Origin: Sulfurirhabdus sp043759595
GTDB taxonomy: Bacteria > Pseudomonadota > Gammaproteobacteria > Burkholderiales > SMCO01
Direction of reading: 5' to 3'
Assembly (NCBI GenBank): GCA_043759595.1
Contig: JAYVLG010000080.1
Coordinates: forward strand, 1 to 16,045
DNA length: 16,045 bases
In this document: positions 6,718 through 14,543 of the stretch, piece after piece
Position numbering within the stretch: position 1 is the first letter of the stretch
Layout: each line of letters begins with the position of its first letter
Position numbers and translations under genes: made by a program
Notes under the pieces: generated by a model
Told to the model about the DNA's origin: nothing
What the model saw: the letters and a program-made list of their open reading frames with translations, nothing else
Database searches by the model: none

Positions 6718-7678
6718 TATCGCTACTGCCTCCTACCCAGAAGGCACGGTCCATTTTTAAAAATTCATCATACGGAATATAGTGGGAACCATCACAAGAA
6801 AAAGTCAGGCCAACAACACCATTGAAAATGTTCAGCGTCCCTGAACGCAAGTAAAACATCTCATCCATAAAGCGCAACGCTTTGAAAGAATCCAGTACCA
6901 CACGAATCTGCTCGGCAGGAACTTTTGCGTCCTCAGGATAAGCTGTTCTAGGGTAAGCAAGGCAGCTACTGGGATCAATCAGTGCCGCTATATCCAGCAG
7001 GCGGTAACGGTAGGGATCATCCATCACCCAGATAACTGCACGGCTGCTGGAGAAATGTAAAATAACGTGAAACACGCCATGATAGACCATTAACTCTTCC
7101 ACCACCCCCAATACAGTATCAATTTGCATGTCCATAACGCTTTCCACCCGATTCTGATGGAATACTGTGCCACGAATTGATGGATCGCCTTTAATTTGAC
7201 GCCAGTAGCTTGGCTCTTCATAAAGCTTGCGCGTTAAAGGTAAGTCCCTCAAGTCGAAATCTGACCCAATAAAACCCAGGGCATTGCCTTCAGCATCTCG
7301 AACAATCTGAATCGCGGTAAGAGAAGGGCGCCGCTCCTGCAAGCTGACATACGCTTCAGACAAGAGAAAGCCGGTTGTCGGCACCACCTCACACAAATAA
7401 GGCCGCGTTGAGCGGTCTCGTGCAAAATCTTTTTGCACGAGACCTTCACTATTCACGCTATCACTGATTTGCACCGCTTTGGTATCCAGGGCAAAAATCG
7501 TTTTGCTGAATGGCACTTCATTTAAAAAGTCACTCAACACCGAGTTCATCTTTGCGCGATCACCCCAAACTTTAGCGCTGGCTGCAGCCAGCCGCTTTAG
7601 CGGTTCTGTTAGTATATCAATCAGCTCTTTACGCTGATGCGCAACGCTTTCTTGCAATGTCTCCTTGGGGAGATTCAT
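6707..7678 (-). CDS. Cytosolic PDC (Cache-like) sensor domain protein, function unknown
   Basis: Protein of 323 residues without signal peptide or membrane segment. Residues about 15-145 look like a PDC/Cache ligand-binding fold: an N-terminal helix, the strand IFALDTKAVQISDSV, the conserved DRSTRPYL (88-95), SEAYVS, and the paired strands LTAIQIVRDAEGNALGFIGSDFDL. Such domains usually sit in the periplasmic part of receptors and bind amino acids or carboxylates. Here the domain is cytosolic and not fused to a kinase, cyclase or chemotaxis module. The C-terminal half (about 150-323) contains MDDPYRYRLLDIAALIDP and is conserved in related proteins I recall from beta- and gammaproteobacteria, but I cannot name its fold. 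The ATG follows AAGGGTGG at a somewhat long distance. It lies downstream of a TPR gene and ntrYX on the same strand, so a signalling role is tempting but unproven. Confidence 0.75.
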   Translation of the reverse strand: MNLPKETLQESVAHQRKELIDILTEPLKRLAAASAKVWGDRAKMNSVLSDFLNEVPFSKTIFALDTKAVQISDSVNSEGLVQKDFARDRSTRPYLCEVVPTTGFLLSEAYVSLQERRPSLTAIQIVRDAEGNALGFIGSDFDLRDLPLTRKLYEEPSYWRQIKGDPSIRGTVFHQNRVESVMDMQIDTVLGVVEELMVYHGVFHVILHFSSSRAVIWVMDDPYRYRLLDIAALIDPSSCLAYPRTAYPEDAKVPAEQIRVVLDSFKALRFMDEMFYLRSGTLNIFNGVVGLTFSCDGSHYIPYDEFLKMDRAFWVGGSSDNSA

Positions 7679-7721
7679 TTTTGCTTTACCACCCTTCTTA
7701 ACTAATTAAAATCATAGGGAT

Positions 7722-7752
7722 TACTGTAACCGGATCCTACTGTATTTTACAG
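7722..7752. repeat. TACTGTA repeats with inverted TACAG upstream of the PDC-sensor gene
   Basis: TACTGTA occurs at 7722-7728 and 7738-7744, 16 bases apart. The second copy also forms a small dyad, CTGTA-TTT-TACAG, at 7740-7752. A separate perfect palindrome ACAATATTGT is at 7763-7772. All lie in the 218-base spacer between the PDC-sensor start and the TPR gene end and could be operator sites. No promoter hexamers are convincing. Confidence 0.35.
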
Positions 7753-7896
7753 GCTCAGGAAAACAATATTGTGACACGATGGATAATAATGTTTGAACTG
7801 ACAATGTGGAATGCTATCTAGGCGTTTAAACGATGAAGCAAATACGCTCTGATCTTTTTAGGCGGCGGAAAGATATTCTATTGATACATCAAAAGC

Positions 7897-8232
7897 CTAG
7901 GATGAAGGAGATATCTGCTTTTCTATCCGCTTGGCAAATACCGCCATTTCCTTGGCTGCTTGCTTGTCACCTTTCTTCTCGGCTACTTCAATACCCTGGT
8001 GATAGGCTTGCAGCGCCTGTTCCAACTCATCTGCTGTTTCCAGCGATTTTCCCAAGGCTTTCCAGGCCGCTGAGTATAGCGGATCAAGGATAACAGCCTG
8101 CTTTAGATGCATCCTCGCATTAACCGGATCACCCTGCTTCAAATACTCATTGCCCAAACTAAAACGCAGTAGCGAACTATCTTTGCCGCTTGCCAGCATC
8201 TTTTCCAGACTTTGTATAATCGGTACTGCCAT
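7897..8232 (-). CDS. Small tetratricopeptide repeat protein
   Basis: Protein of 111 residues made almost wholly of TPR helices. The units around LRFSLGNEYLKQGDPVNARMHLKQAVILDP (about 22-51) and AAWKALGKSLETADELEQALQAYHQGIEVAEKKG (about 55-88) show the pattern of small and large hydrophobic residues ending in proline. A charged helix with KQAAKEMAVFAKRIEKQI closes it. There is no signal peptide, so it is presumably cytosolic. TPR proteins act as protein-protein adaptors; the partner is unknown. The ATG is preceded by AAGGAAA at good spacing. It starts 53 bases after the ntrX stop codon with no visible terminator between, so it may be the last gene of the ntrYX transcript. The reading as a standalone TPR protein is safe; any link to NtrYX is inference. 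Confidence 0.85.
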   Translation of the reverse strand: MAVPIIQSLEKMLASGKDSSLLRFSLGNEYLKQGDPVNARMHLKQAVILDPLYSAAWKALGKSLETADELEQALQAYHQGIEVAEKKGDKQAAKEMAVFAKRIEKQISPSS

Positions 8233-8285
8233 CTGATTGTTTCCTTTGTCGTCTGTACGTTAACAGGCTATTTCAATGTGCAGGA

Positions 8286-9563
8286 TCATTCTTCGCTAAC
8301 GCCCCGTTTAGCCACATTAATCCCTAATTGTTTTAATTTACGATAAAGATGCGTGCGTTCCAGCCCCACTTTTTCTGCAACTCGGCTCATATTGCCTGAA
8401 GACAGTTTGATATGATGATCAAAATACGCGCGCTCAAAAATATCTCGCGCTTCACGTAAGGGAATATCCATAGAAAACTGGGGCGCTTGGGCAGTCGTAT
8501 CGGGAGATGATTTGAATTGCGATAACACACGGGTTACTTCGTCCTGACTGATTTCGTCGCTCAACGATGTCAGTGCCAGCGTTTTTACTACATTGCTTAA
8601 TTCATCCATATTTCCAGCCCATGAATGATTACGTAATGTATTCAGCGCTGCAAAACTAAACTCCCTGGGCGGAGCCTCCTTGGACTCAACAAGTTGTGAA
8701 AGCAGCATGACTGCCAAATCCGGTATATCTTCCCGATGTTCACGCAAAGAAGGTATGGATAAAGTTAATACACTGAGGCTTTTATACAATGTCGCATCAA
8801 ATAATTGCAGTTCAACCTGGGTTTGCAAGTTTTTGGTAGTCGCACATATAAGTCTGACATTATATTTTTCAAGTTTGGCCAACAAAAACTGCAAGCCTTT
8901 TTGCTCCTGCTTGTTTAACTCACCAATTTCCGCCATGTACAACAAACCATCTTTAGCCTGCTGCAATAGATCGTTGGGGTTTTCATAAAGTTGCGTAGAG
9001 TTTTCCAATGCTATCCACGGTGTATTGGGTTTATGCAAAAAACGCGCGCAAAGCTCCGTACCAGATCCACGCTCGCCGAATAGCATCAGAGGGGTATTAA
9101 AATTGGATATCTGTGTCAACCGTTTCTTCAAATCAAGGATAACCGGGCTTTTTCCCAGGTTAAACAGACTCAGGTTCGGCCTGTTAATCGCCTCGCCTTT
9201 TTTCAACGCCCTGACAACCGTCGTCAACAGTTTTTGCAGTGCAATGGGTTTCTCAAGAAAATCGAAAGCACCTATCTTTGTAGCTTCCACAGCCGTATCT
9301 ATCGAGCCATGACCGGACATCATTACCACAGGCATGGTTAACAGCCCGGCGCCTGACCATTCTTTAAGCAACGTTATTCCGTCGGTATCCGGCATCCAGA
9401 TATCCAGCAATACAAGATCAGGTCGTCCCTGGCTTCTAATTTCACGCGCAGCGCTCGCATTTTCTGCCAAAAGCACCTGGTACCCTTCATCCTGAAGGAT
9501 TTCAAGTAGCAGTTCCCTGATGCCAACCTCATCATCAACCACCAGGATTTTGTTTGTATTCAT
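8286..9563 (-). CDS. ntrX: NtrX-type response regulator with degenerate AAA+ domain
   Basis: Cytosolic response regulator of 425 residues, the partner of NtrY. The receiver (1-120) is intact: acidic pocket DDE at 10-12, phospho-acceptor Asp54 in LLDIWMPDTDG, Ser83, and Lys105 in LEKP. The C-terminal Fis-type helix-turn-helix (about 370-415, SRVAEKVGLERTHLYRKLKQLG) also looks functional. The central sigma-54 AAA+ domain is eroded. Walker A is GERGSGTE (163-170, Thr for the essential Lys). The GAFTGA loop is missing because only 36 residues separate Walker A from Walker B. Walker B reads LLYMAE (Ala for Asp), the arginine-finger region reads LYKSL, and sensor II reads WAGNMDEL (Asp for Arg). 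It should therefore not act as a sigma-54 activator ATPase. Control through sigma-70 promoters or as a repressor is inferred. Its ATG directly abuts the ntrY stop codon. Confidence 0.9.
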   Translation of the reverse strand: MNTNKILVVDDEVGIRELLLEILQDEGYQVLLAENASAAREIRSQGRPDLVLLDIWMPDTDGITLLKEWSGAGLLTMPVVMMSGHGSIDTAVEATKIGAFDFLEKPIALQKLLTTVVRALKKGEAINRPNLSLFNLGKSPVILDLKKRLTQISNFNTPLMLFGERGSGTELCARFLHKPNTPWIALENSTQLYENPNDLLQQAKDGLLYMAEIGELNKQEQKGLQFLLAKLEKYNVRLICATTKNLQTQVELQLFDATLYKSLSVLTLSIPSLREHREDIPDLAVMLLSQLVESKEAPPREFSFAALNTLRNHSWAGNMDELSNVVKTLALTSLSDEISQDEVTRVLSQFKSSPDTTAQAPQFSMDIPLREARDIFERAYFDHHIKLSSGNMSRVAEKVGLERTHLYRKLKQLGINVAKRGVSEE

Positions 9564-11687
9564 TTAAACGCTCCCCGCAACGTGCAATGAAATGCTAACA
9601 CACGCGCCATGCGGCTGAATGTTTTCAATTTGAATCATGCCATTATGTTCCTCGACTATCTTTTTGACTATCGCTAGTCCCAATCCGGTCCCTTTCTGCT
9701 TGGTTGTTACATAGGGTTCAAACGCACGAGAGAATATATCCTCGGGGAACCCGCTACCATTATCACTGACTACTAATTTAACCCACTTTTCCGATACTTC
9801 GGTATGCACTACAATCTGGGAAGCCTGCTGATCAATCAAAGCATCTTGCGCATTTTGTAATAAATTATGAATTACCTGTCGCAATAATGTCATATCTCCC
9901 ATAATTTTTGGCAGATTTTCTGACAAATCCAGCATAACATTGTTTCCCATGGATTCGTATAATGCCAGCACCTCCCGCACCAACCGATTCAGATCCAGCT
10001 CTTGCAAATTAAGTGAAGGGGAGCGGGCATACTCTTTAAATGCATCTACCATGCTGTTTAACGCAGCCACCTGGTTCACAATCGTATGTGTTGCACGTTT
10101 AAGCATCTCGCCATCGGCTTCACTCAATTTTTCAACCAGCTTGCGTTCCAGCCGCTCCGCTGATAACTGAATAGGGGTAAGCGGATTCTTTATTTCGTGG
10201 GCAAGGCGTCGCGCTACTTCACCCCATGCTGCATCCCGTTGTGCCTGAAGCATATGGGTAATGTCATCAAACACGACAATGTAGCCGCCATCTGTACTTG
10301 CTGGAAGGCGGGTACCCCGTACCAGCAAAACCTGTTTGCCTGCTTGTCCCACATACTCTACCTGTTTTTGCCAGTCCTTCTGCGGAGCCTGCTTGAACTG
10401 CTCCGCCACTACTTGCGCAAATACATTCAACTCTGTTTCCGGCGCACGCCATTCCACCAATTTCGTGTTGCGCAAATACGATGTTTCCACGCCTAATATT
10501 TGCTGTGCCGCTACATTACCGGTCCTCAGATAAAATCGCTCATCCATCGTCAGCACGCCCGATGAAAGATGTGCGAGGATGCTTTCCAGATAGGCTTTGG
10601 CTGTTTCCAGTTGTTGGTGGTTCAACTCTGCGGCAGCACGTATTTCAGCAAGCTGACGTGTCATGCTGTTAAAAGACTGCATCAATCCACCCAGCTCGTC
10701 CCTGCTTTGCACCGGATGCATCAAACTAAAATCGCCCTTGGCTACCGCCTTCGTTCCTTCTGCCAACAAACTTAACGGTGCGCTGAGTTTCTCACTTAAC
10801 AAAAATGCCAAAGCCATTGCGGAAAGCAACGCGAACAAGAGTGTAAATGTCAGCGTTAAGCCATATAACCGTTTTAAACCCAGCCGGGACAGTGATAGCT
10901 CCTGATAATCACGATACACGGATTGCACCGCTTCTGCGTCTCGCGCTAATTGCTTGGGTACTTGCTGGATTAATTGCAGTACCCGGATATCCTCGCTAAA
11001 ACTTAGTACATTAACAGGCACGACAACCCGCAAAAAAAGCCCCTTGCCGGGAATAGACTCTATCGCACTGAACGGCTGTTGCTGCCGCACCTGACGCAAT
11101 ACTGAAGGGCTCGGTATAGCCGGCAGCAATTCCGCGCGCTCCGTACTGGAATATGCTATTACTTTGCCGCGCTGATTAAACAGTGTTGCTTCTTGTACCC
11201 CTAATTGTTCACGCAAATTATTCAGTTGTGTAATATGCTCGGAACCTGGCTTATCAGACAGGGCCAGTGCCATGGACTCGGCTTTCTTATTCAAATCCCT
11301 TAGCAAATAATCCAGCGCGGTTTGCCCCAGACTCAGCCCCCCCTCCAGCGCATTATCCACCCGCACGTCAAACCACGATTCGATACTTTTGGTTAAAAAC
11401 TGTACCGACACGCCATAGACGACAGCACCCGGGACAAGTGCCATCATGGCTAGCATCACCAGAATGCGCAACGTCAGTTTTGCACCAAAAACCTTCGCTT
11501 TGATTTTACGCCGAAGCCCCCATAACTGGTACCCTACCAGCCCCATCAAACCCACTGCCAGTGCCATATTCAATGCCAACAGCAACGGGTAGTTCTGACC
11601 AAGTGAGGACGAGTTGCCACTTGCCTGAGAAAGCAAATACAACAACACCGCACCAAGGGTGATACCTAAGATAACTATGTATCTCAC
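9564..11687 (-). CDS. ntrY: NtrY-type membrane sensor histidine kinase
   Basis: Inner-membrane histidine kinase of 707 residues that should phosphorylate NtrX. Domain order: hydrophobic segments near 1-22, 35-58 and 72-95; an extracytoplasmic sensor region (about 96-272); another membrane segment (about 273-297); a HAMP linker (about 298-350, APLSLLAEGTKAVAKGDF); a PAS domain (about 362-480); and the kinase core. The H-box is RRLAHEIKNPLTPIQLSAERL with His497. The N-box is LLQNAQDAL (609-617), the G1 box SDNGSGFP, the F-box FEPYVTTK, and the G2 box GTGLGLAIVKKIVEEH. All catalytic motifs are intact, unlike the AAA+ domain of its partner. It starts with GTG three bases after the DUF4390 stop codon and ends immediately before ntrX, so translation is probably coupled. 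Family members respond to nitrogen or redox/oxygen signals; the signal here is not visible. Confidence 0.95.
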   Translation of the reverse strand: MRYIVILGITLGAVLLYLLSQASGNSSSLGQNYPLLLALNMALAVGLMGLVGYQLWGLRRKIKAKVFGAKLTLRILVMLAMMALVPGAVVYGVSVQFLTKSIESWFDVRVDNALEGGLSLGQTALDYLLRDLNKKAESMALALSDKPGSEHITQLNNLREQLGVQEATLFNQRGKVIAYSSTERAELLPAIPSPSVLRQVRQQQPFSAIESIPGKGLFLRVVVPVNVLSFSEDIRVLQLIQQVPKQLARDAEAVQSVYRDYQELSLSRLGLKRLYGLTLTFTLLFALLSAMALAFLLSEKLSAPLSLLAEGTKAVAKGDFSLMHPVQSRDELGGLMQSFNSMTRQLAEIRAAAELNHQQLETAKAYLESILAHLSSGVLTMDERFYLRTGNVAAQQILGVETSYLRNTKLVEWRAPETELNVFAQVVAEQFKQAPQKDWQKQVEYVGQAGKQVLLVRGTRLPASTDGGYIVVFDDITHMLQAQRDAAWGEVARRLAHEIKNPLTPIQLSAERLERKLVEKLSEADGEMLKRATHTIVNQVAALNSMVDAFKEYARSPSLNLQELDLNRLVREVLALYESMGNNVMLDLSENLPKIMGDMTLLRQVIHNLLQNAQDALIDQQASQIVVHTEVSEKWVKLVVSDNGSGFPEDIFSRAFEPYVTTKQKGTGLGLAIVKKIVEEHNGMIQIENIQPHGACVSISLHVAGSV

Positions 11688-11690
11688 GGC

Positions 11691-12371
11691 TTATTTTTCT
11701 TTGATCTGGGTTAAGGGTGTTTCTGAGGATAGCGTCCACCGATACCAATCAGAATCAAGGTTCCAGTCTTTGGATGCCAGTGCATTGACTTGCAAAGGCT
11801 TGGGTAACAGAGATACATCCAGGCGCATGCGTATTAACGCTTTGTAACTATTATTCTTTTTAATAAGACTGCGATCAAAAACCGGCCATTCTTTTATATT
11901 ACTCAATGCAGCTTTAGCTTCGCTTAAATTACCGAAATTTTTATGGGTTGTGCCTTCACTTAATTGATATTGCCGGATCAATGCGTTGTAACTTAATTTG
12001 TACACCTTCTGAGTTTTAACCAGCTCGTCATCCAACCAGTACCAGCGGGGGTGGTTAACCTCAAATTCCACAATAAATGTAACCGGCACCCCTTTGGTTA
12101 CAGCCTCTTCCAGTTTGGGGCTAAATGTAATTTCGAACTCGGCATTCACCTGATAACTGCTTTCTTCTACCAGGGTTAGCTCAGCAGATTTAATCTGGAT
12201 ACCTTCTGCATTAGCTGCATTCGAAAGTATCAGAAAGGAAAAAGTAAGTACGCCATAGAATACTATGCGGGCTAATGACTGGCCGCATAACTTCGAAAAA
12301 ATAGCGATTTTAGAATTAAAATTATCCGCCTTTTGCAAGCAAGGCGTAGTAAAACCCATCGTGCATCTCAT
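11691..12371 (-). CDS. DUF4390 family exported protein
   Basis: Protein of up to 226 residues recognisable as DUF4390 by GIQIKSAELTLVEESSYQVNAEFEI, the block PRWYWLDDELV, YKLSYNALIRQYQLS, and the C-terminal PLQVNALASKDWNLDSDWYRW. The function is unknown. It is regularly found between rsmB and ntrY in betaproteobacteria and may serve the envelope or the NtrY sensor. A hydrophobic segment (about 36-53, IVFYGVLTFSFLILSNAANA) looks like a signal peptide or anchor but is preceded by about 35 residues, unusually long. The gene overlaps the end of rsmB by 50 bases if the ATG at 12369-12371 is used, with GGAAGGG some 13 bases ahead. The ATG at 12357-12359 is an alternative, and no in-frame ATG lies closer to the hydrophobic part. 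The start is therefore uncertain, the family call is not. Confidence 0.88.
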   Translation of the reverse strand: MRCTMGFTTPCLQKADNFNSKIAIFSKLCGQSLARIVFYGVLTFSFLILSNAANAEGIQIKSAELTLVEESSYQVNAEFEITFSPKLEEAVTKGVPVTFIVEFEVNHPRWYWLDDELVKTQKVYKLSYNALIRQYQLSEGTTHKNFGNLSEAKAALSNIKEWPVFDRSLIKKNNSYKALIRMRLDVSLLPKPLQVNALASKDWNLDSDWYRWTLSSETPLTQIKEK

Positions 12372-13626
12372 TTGGTATCAATTGCCCTTCCAGAGTGTCT
12401 ATCCCACTAAGGGGAAGACGTTGCGCATCTTGATGGCGCTCAAGAAACGCGGCCATCTGAGACCCGTTTTCTTTTTCAAAAACAGAACAAGTTACATATA
12501 ACAATTTACCACCTATGGCCAGACAACGCCATAATGCATCCAGTATTTTCTGCTGTTGTTCCGCAAACTGTACAATATCCTGTTCGCGCCGGAGCCATTT
12601 AATATCGGGATGCCGTCGGACAACACCGGAAGCAGAGCAGGGCACATCTGCCAGAATTCTGTCAAATAAACGCCCATCCCACCATTTCGCAGTGTCAGCT
12701 GCGTCACCCGTAATTAAATTGGCCTCAAAATTGAGCCGCTTTAAATTTTGCGCCACTTTCTGCAGGCGCTCTGAATCACTATCCAATGCCGTTAAATCAA
12801 CTTGCGCCAATTCCAGAATATGCGCTGTTTTACCGCCAGGGGCACTGCACGCATCCAGCACCCGCATTCCATCCTTTACATCAAGCAACGTAGCGGCATA
12901 TTGCGCACCCGCATCCTGTACTGAAACAACCCCTTCACTGAATCCAGGCAATTTTTCAACCGAAACCGGATGATCCAGCTTGATAGCATAATTGCCAAGT
13001 GCGCACGCTGATATTTCAATCGCCTGCAATTGATTCAGATAAGCATCAACCGAACTCATGCTGCGATTTATGCGGAGGGTCATGGGAGGATGCTGATTAT
13101 TGACAGCCAATATACTTTGCCAATGCTCGGGATATTGCATTTTAAGTTTGTCTATCCACCACTGCGGATGCGAATAACAGGCCTCTTCTTTCCCTTCCAG
13201 AGCTTGCAGCAAACTTTCTTTACGCCGCATGAAATTACGCAACACCGCATTCACTAAACCTTTGGCATGAGCTTGTTTAATGGTAATGGCTGTCTTGACC
13301 GCATTATCAACAATGGCATGGCTAGCTGCCTTGCTGTATTGCAGCTGATAAAGGCCAACCAACAGCAAGCATCGCAGCGCCTTATCGCGCAAAGGTTTGT
13401 CCAGTAACTGATCCAGCACCCCCTGAAGTTGCCCCAGATAACGTAATGTACCGTAACTGATATCTTGAATAGCTGACCGTTGTTGCGGTGCCAGACTGGC
13501 ATTTTTTTTCCAGACAGACTGCAAAACTACAGAAAGATTGCGTCCGGCCAACACACTGCAAACGGAAGCGCTGGCCAGGCGCTGAATATCAAGCAAAATC
13601 TTTAACCATTGCTTGCAGACGTGCAA
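12322..13626 (-). CDS. rsmB: 16S rRNA (cytosine-967-C5)-methyltransferase RsmB
   Basis: Cytosolic SAM-dependent enzyme that methylates C967 of 16S rRNA. The product has up to 434 residues with a NusB-like RNA-binding domain (about 12-140, containing HAIVDNAV and GLVNAVLRNF) and a Rossmann methyltransferase domain (about 230-434). Motifs seen are VLDACSAPGGKTAHILEL (SAM binding, 256-273), LADVPCSASGVVRRHPD with Cys330, and YVTCSVFEKEN with Cys380, the expected nucleophile. It overlaps htpX by 38 bases. No ATG fits the N-terminus. The TTG at 13624-13626 is preceded by GGAG four bases away and is my choice; another TTG at 13594-13596 gives a more usual N-terminal length but lacks a binding site. 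It lies between htpX and the DUF4390 gene and overlaps both, so it is co-transcribed with them. Confidence 0.94.
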   Translation of the reverse strand: MHVCKQWLKILLDIQRLASASVCSVLAGRNLSVVLQSVWKKNASLAPQQRSAIQDISYGTLRYLGQLQGVLDQLLDKPLRDKALRCLLLVGLYQLQYSKAASHAIVDNAVKTAITIKQAHAKGLVNAVLRNFMRRKESLLQALEGKEEACYSHPQWWIDKLKMQYPEHWQSILAVNNQHPPMTLRINRSMSSVDAYLNQLQAIEISACALGNYAIKLDHPVSVEKLPGFSEGVVSVQDAGAQYAATLLDVKDGMRVLDACSAPGGKTAHILELAQVDLTALDSDSERLQKVAQNLKRLNFEANLITGDAADTAKWWDGRLFDRILADVPCSASGVVRRHPDIKWLRREQDIVQFAEQQQKILDALWRCLAIGGKLLYVTCSVFEKENGSQMAAFLERHQDAQRLPLSGIDTLEGQLIPNEMHDGFYYALLAKGG

Positions 13627-14443
13627 TACGCTCCGCCGTTGCAGGATGTGTGCTGAAGAGTCCTCTCAAACCTCCGCCCGATAACGGATTAATAATCATC
13701 ATTTGAGCTGTCTCAGGATGCGCTTCCGCCGTCATGAGGGGCAATCCTTGGGCATAGCGCTCAATTTTGTGGAGGGCATCCGCCAAACCTGCAGGCGTAC
13801 CGCTGATTTCAGCGCCGCGACGATCCGCTTCAAATTCACGAGACCGTGAAATCGCCATCTGAATTAACGCTGCAGCTAAAGGCGCCAGCAATCCTACAGC
13901 AATACCAACCAGCGGACTGGTGTGCCTGCCTTCACTGTCACGGCCGCCAAAAAACATGGCGAAGTTAGCCAGCGCAGATATGGCTCCAGCCATTGTCGCC
14001 GATATGGTTGAAATTAAAATATCCCGATGCTGCACATGGGCTAATTCGTGCGCCATCACGCCACGCAATTCACGCTCGGACAACAACTGCAAAATACCCG
14101 TTGTGGCGGCAACTGCTGCATTTTCAGGATTGCGGCCTGTCGCAAATGCATTGGGCTGAGCTTCGTTTATCAGATAAACCTTCGGCATAGGCAATCCGGC
14201 ACGTCCGGCCAGGTCCTTCACCATGTTATAGAGTTGCGGCGCACTACTCGCATCGACTTCCTGGGCGTTGTACATTTTCAACACCATTTTGTCGGAATTC
14301 CAATACGCCCACAGATTCATCGCACCCCCCACCAATAGCGCAATCAGCATACCGCCTGCGCCACCCAGCATCATACCGATAGCACCAAACAGTCCTACAA
14401 TTGCCGCCATGAGCAAAGACGTTTTAAACCAGTTTCCCAACAT
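13589..14443 (-). CDS. htpX: M48 family membrane metalloprotease HtpX
   Basis: Inner-membrane zinc endopeptidase that degrades misfolded membrane proteins together with FtsH-type quality control. The product has 284 residues. Two hydrophobic segments lie near 7-50, the zinc site AHELAHVQH contains His132-Glu133-x-x-His136, two more hydrophobic stretches lie about 145-200, and Glu203 in SREFEADRRGA is the third ligand (ExxAD). THPATAERIARL closes the family pattern. The ATG is preceded by AAGGATGGGAT, a good binding site. A 95-base gap to fmt holds a strong sigma-32-like promoter, which agrees with htpX being a heat-shock gene in E. coli. It overlaps rsmB at its 3' end, so a heat-induced transcript might continue into rsmB and beyond. 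Confidence 0.96.
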   Translation of the reverse strand: MLGNWFKTSLLMAAIVGLFGAIGMMLGGAGGMLIALLVGGAMNLWAYWNSDKMVLKMYNAQEVDASSAPQLYNMVKDLAGRAGLPMPKVYLINEAQPNAFATGRNPENAAVAATTGILQLLSERELRGVMAHELAHVQHRDILISTISATMAGAISALANFAMFFGGRDSEGRHTSPLVGIAVGLLAPLAAALIQMAISRSREFEADRRGAEISGTPAGLADALHKIERYAQGLPLMTAEAHPETAQMMIINPLSGGGLRGLFSTHPATAERIARLQAMVKDFA

Positions 14444-14515
14444 ATCCCATCCTTATACTCGAATCTATATTTCTACGTGAGCCCTCATTTCAGGCCCTGA
14501 CTTTTACACCCATTA

Positions 14516-14543
14516 AGATGGTGCAAATTTATAAAAATTCAAG
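14516..14543 (-). promoter_or_regulatory. Sigma-32 (RpoH) heat-shock promoter for htpX
   Basis: On the minus strand CTTGAAT (14543-14537) is followed after 13 bases by CACCATCT (14523-14516). The known sigma-32 consensus is CTTGAAA, a 13-16 base spacer, then CCCCATnT. The -35 part matches at six of seven positions and the -10 part at six of seven defined ones, with ideal spacing. It lies upstream of a gene that is heat-inducible in other proteobacteria. The -35 element includes the stop codon of fmt. Predicted start of transcription is near 14508, leaving a leader of about 65 bases. Confidence 0.65.

Noticed and set aside
7881..7892. TTGAT-AC-ATCAA resembling an FNR box
   Set aside because: The FNR consensus needs a four-base spacer and here it is two. 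It lies just after the TPR gene, not at a promoter.
14490..14500. TCAGG-C-CCTGA palindrome in the htpX leader
   Set aside because: Five-base arms are easily found by chance. It could be a leader operator but nothing else supports it.
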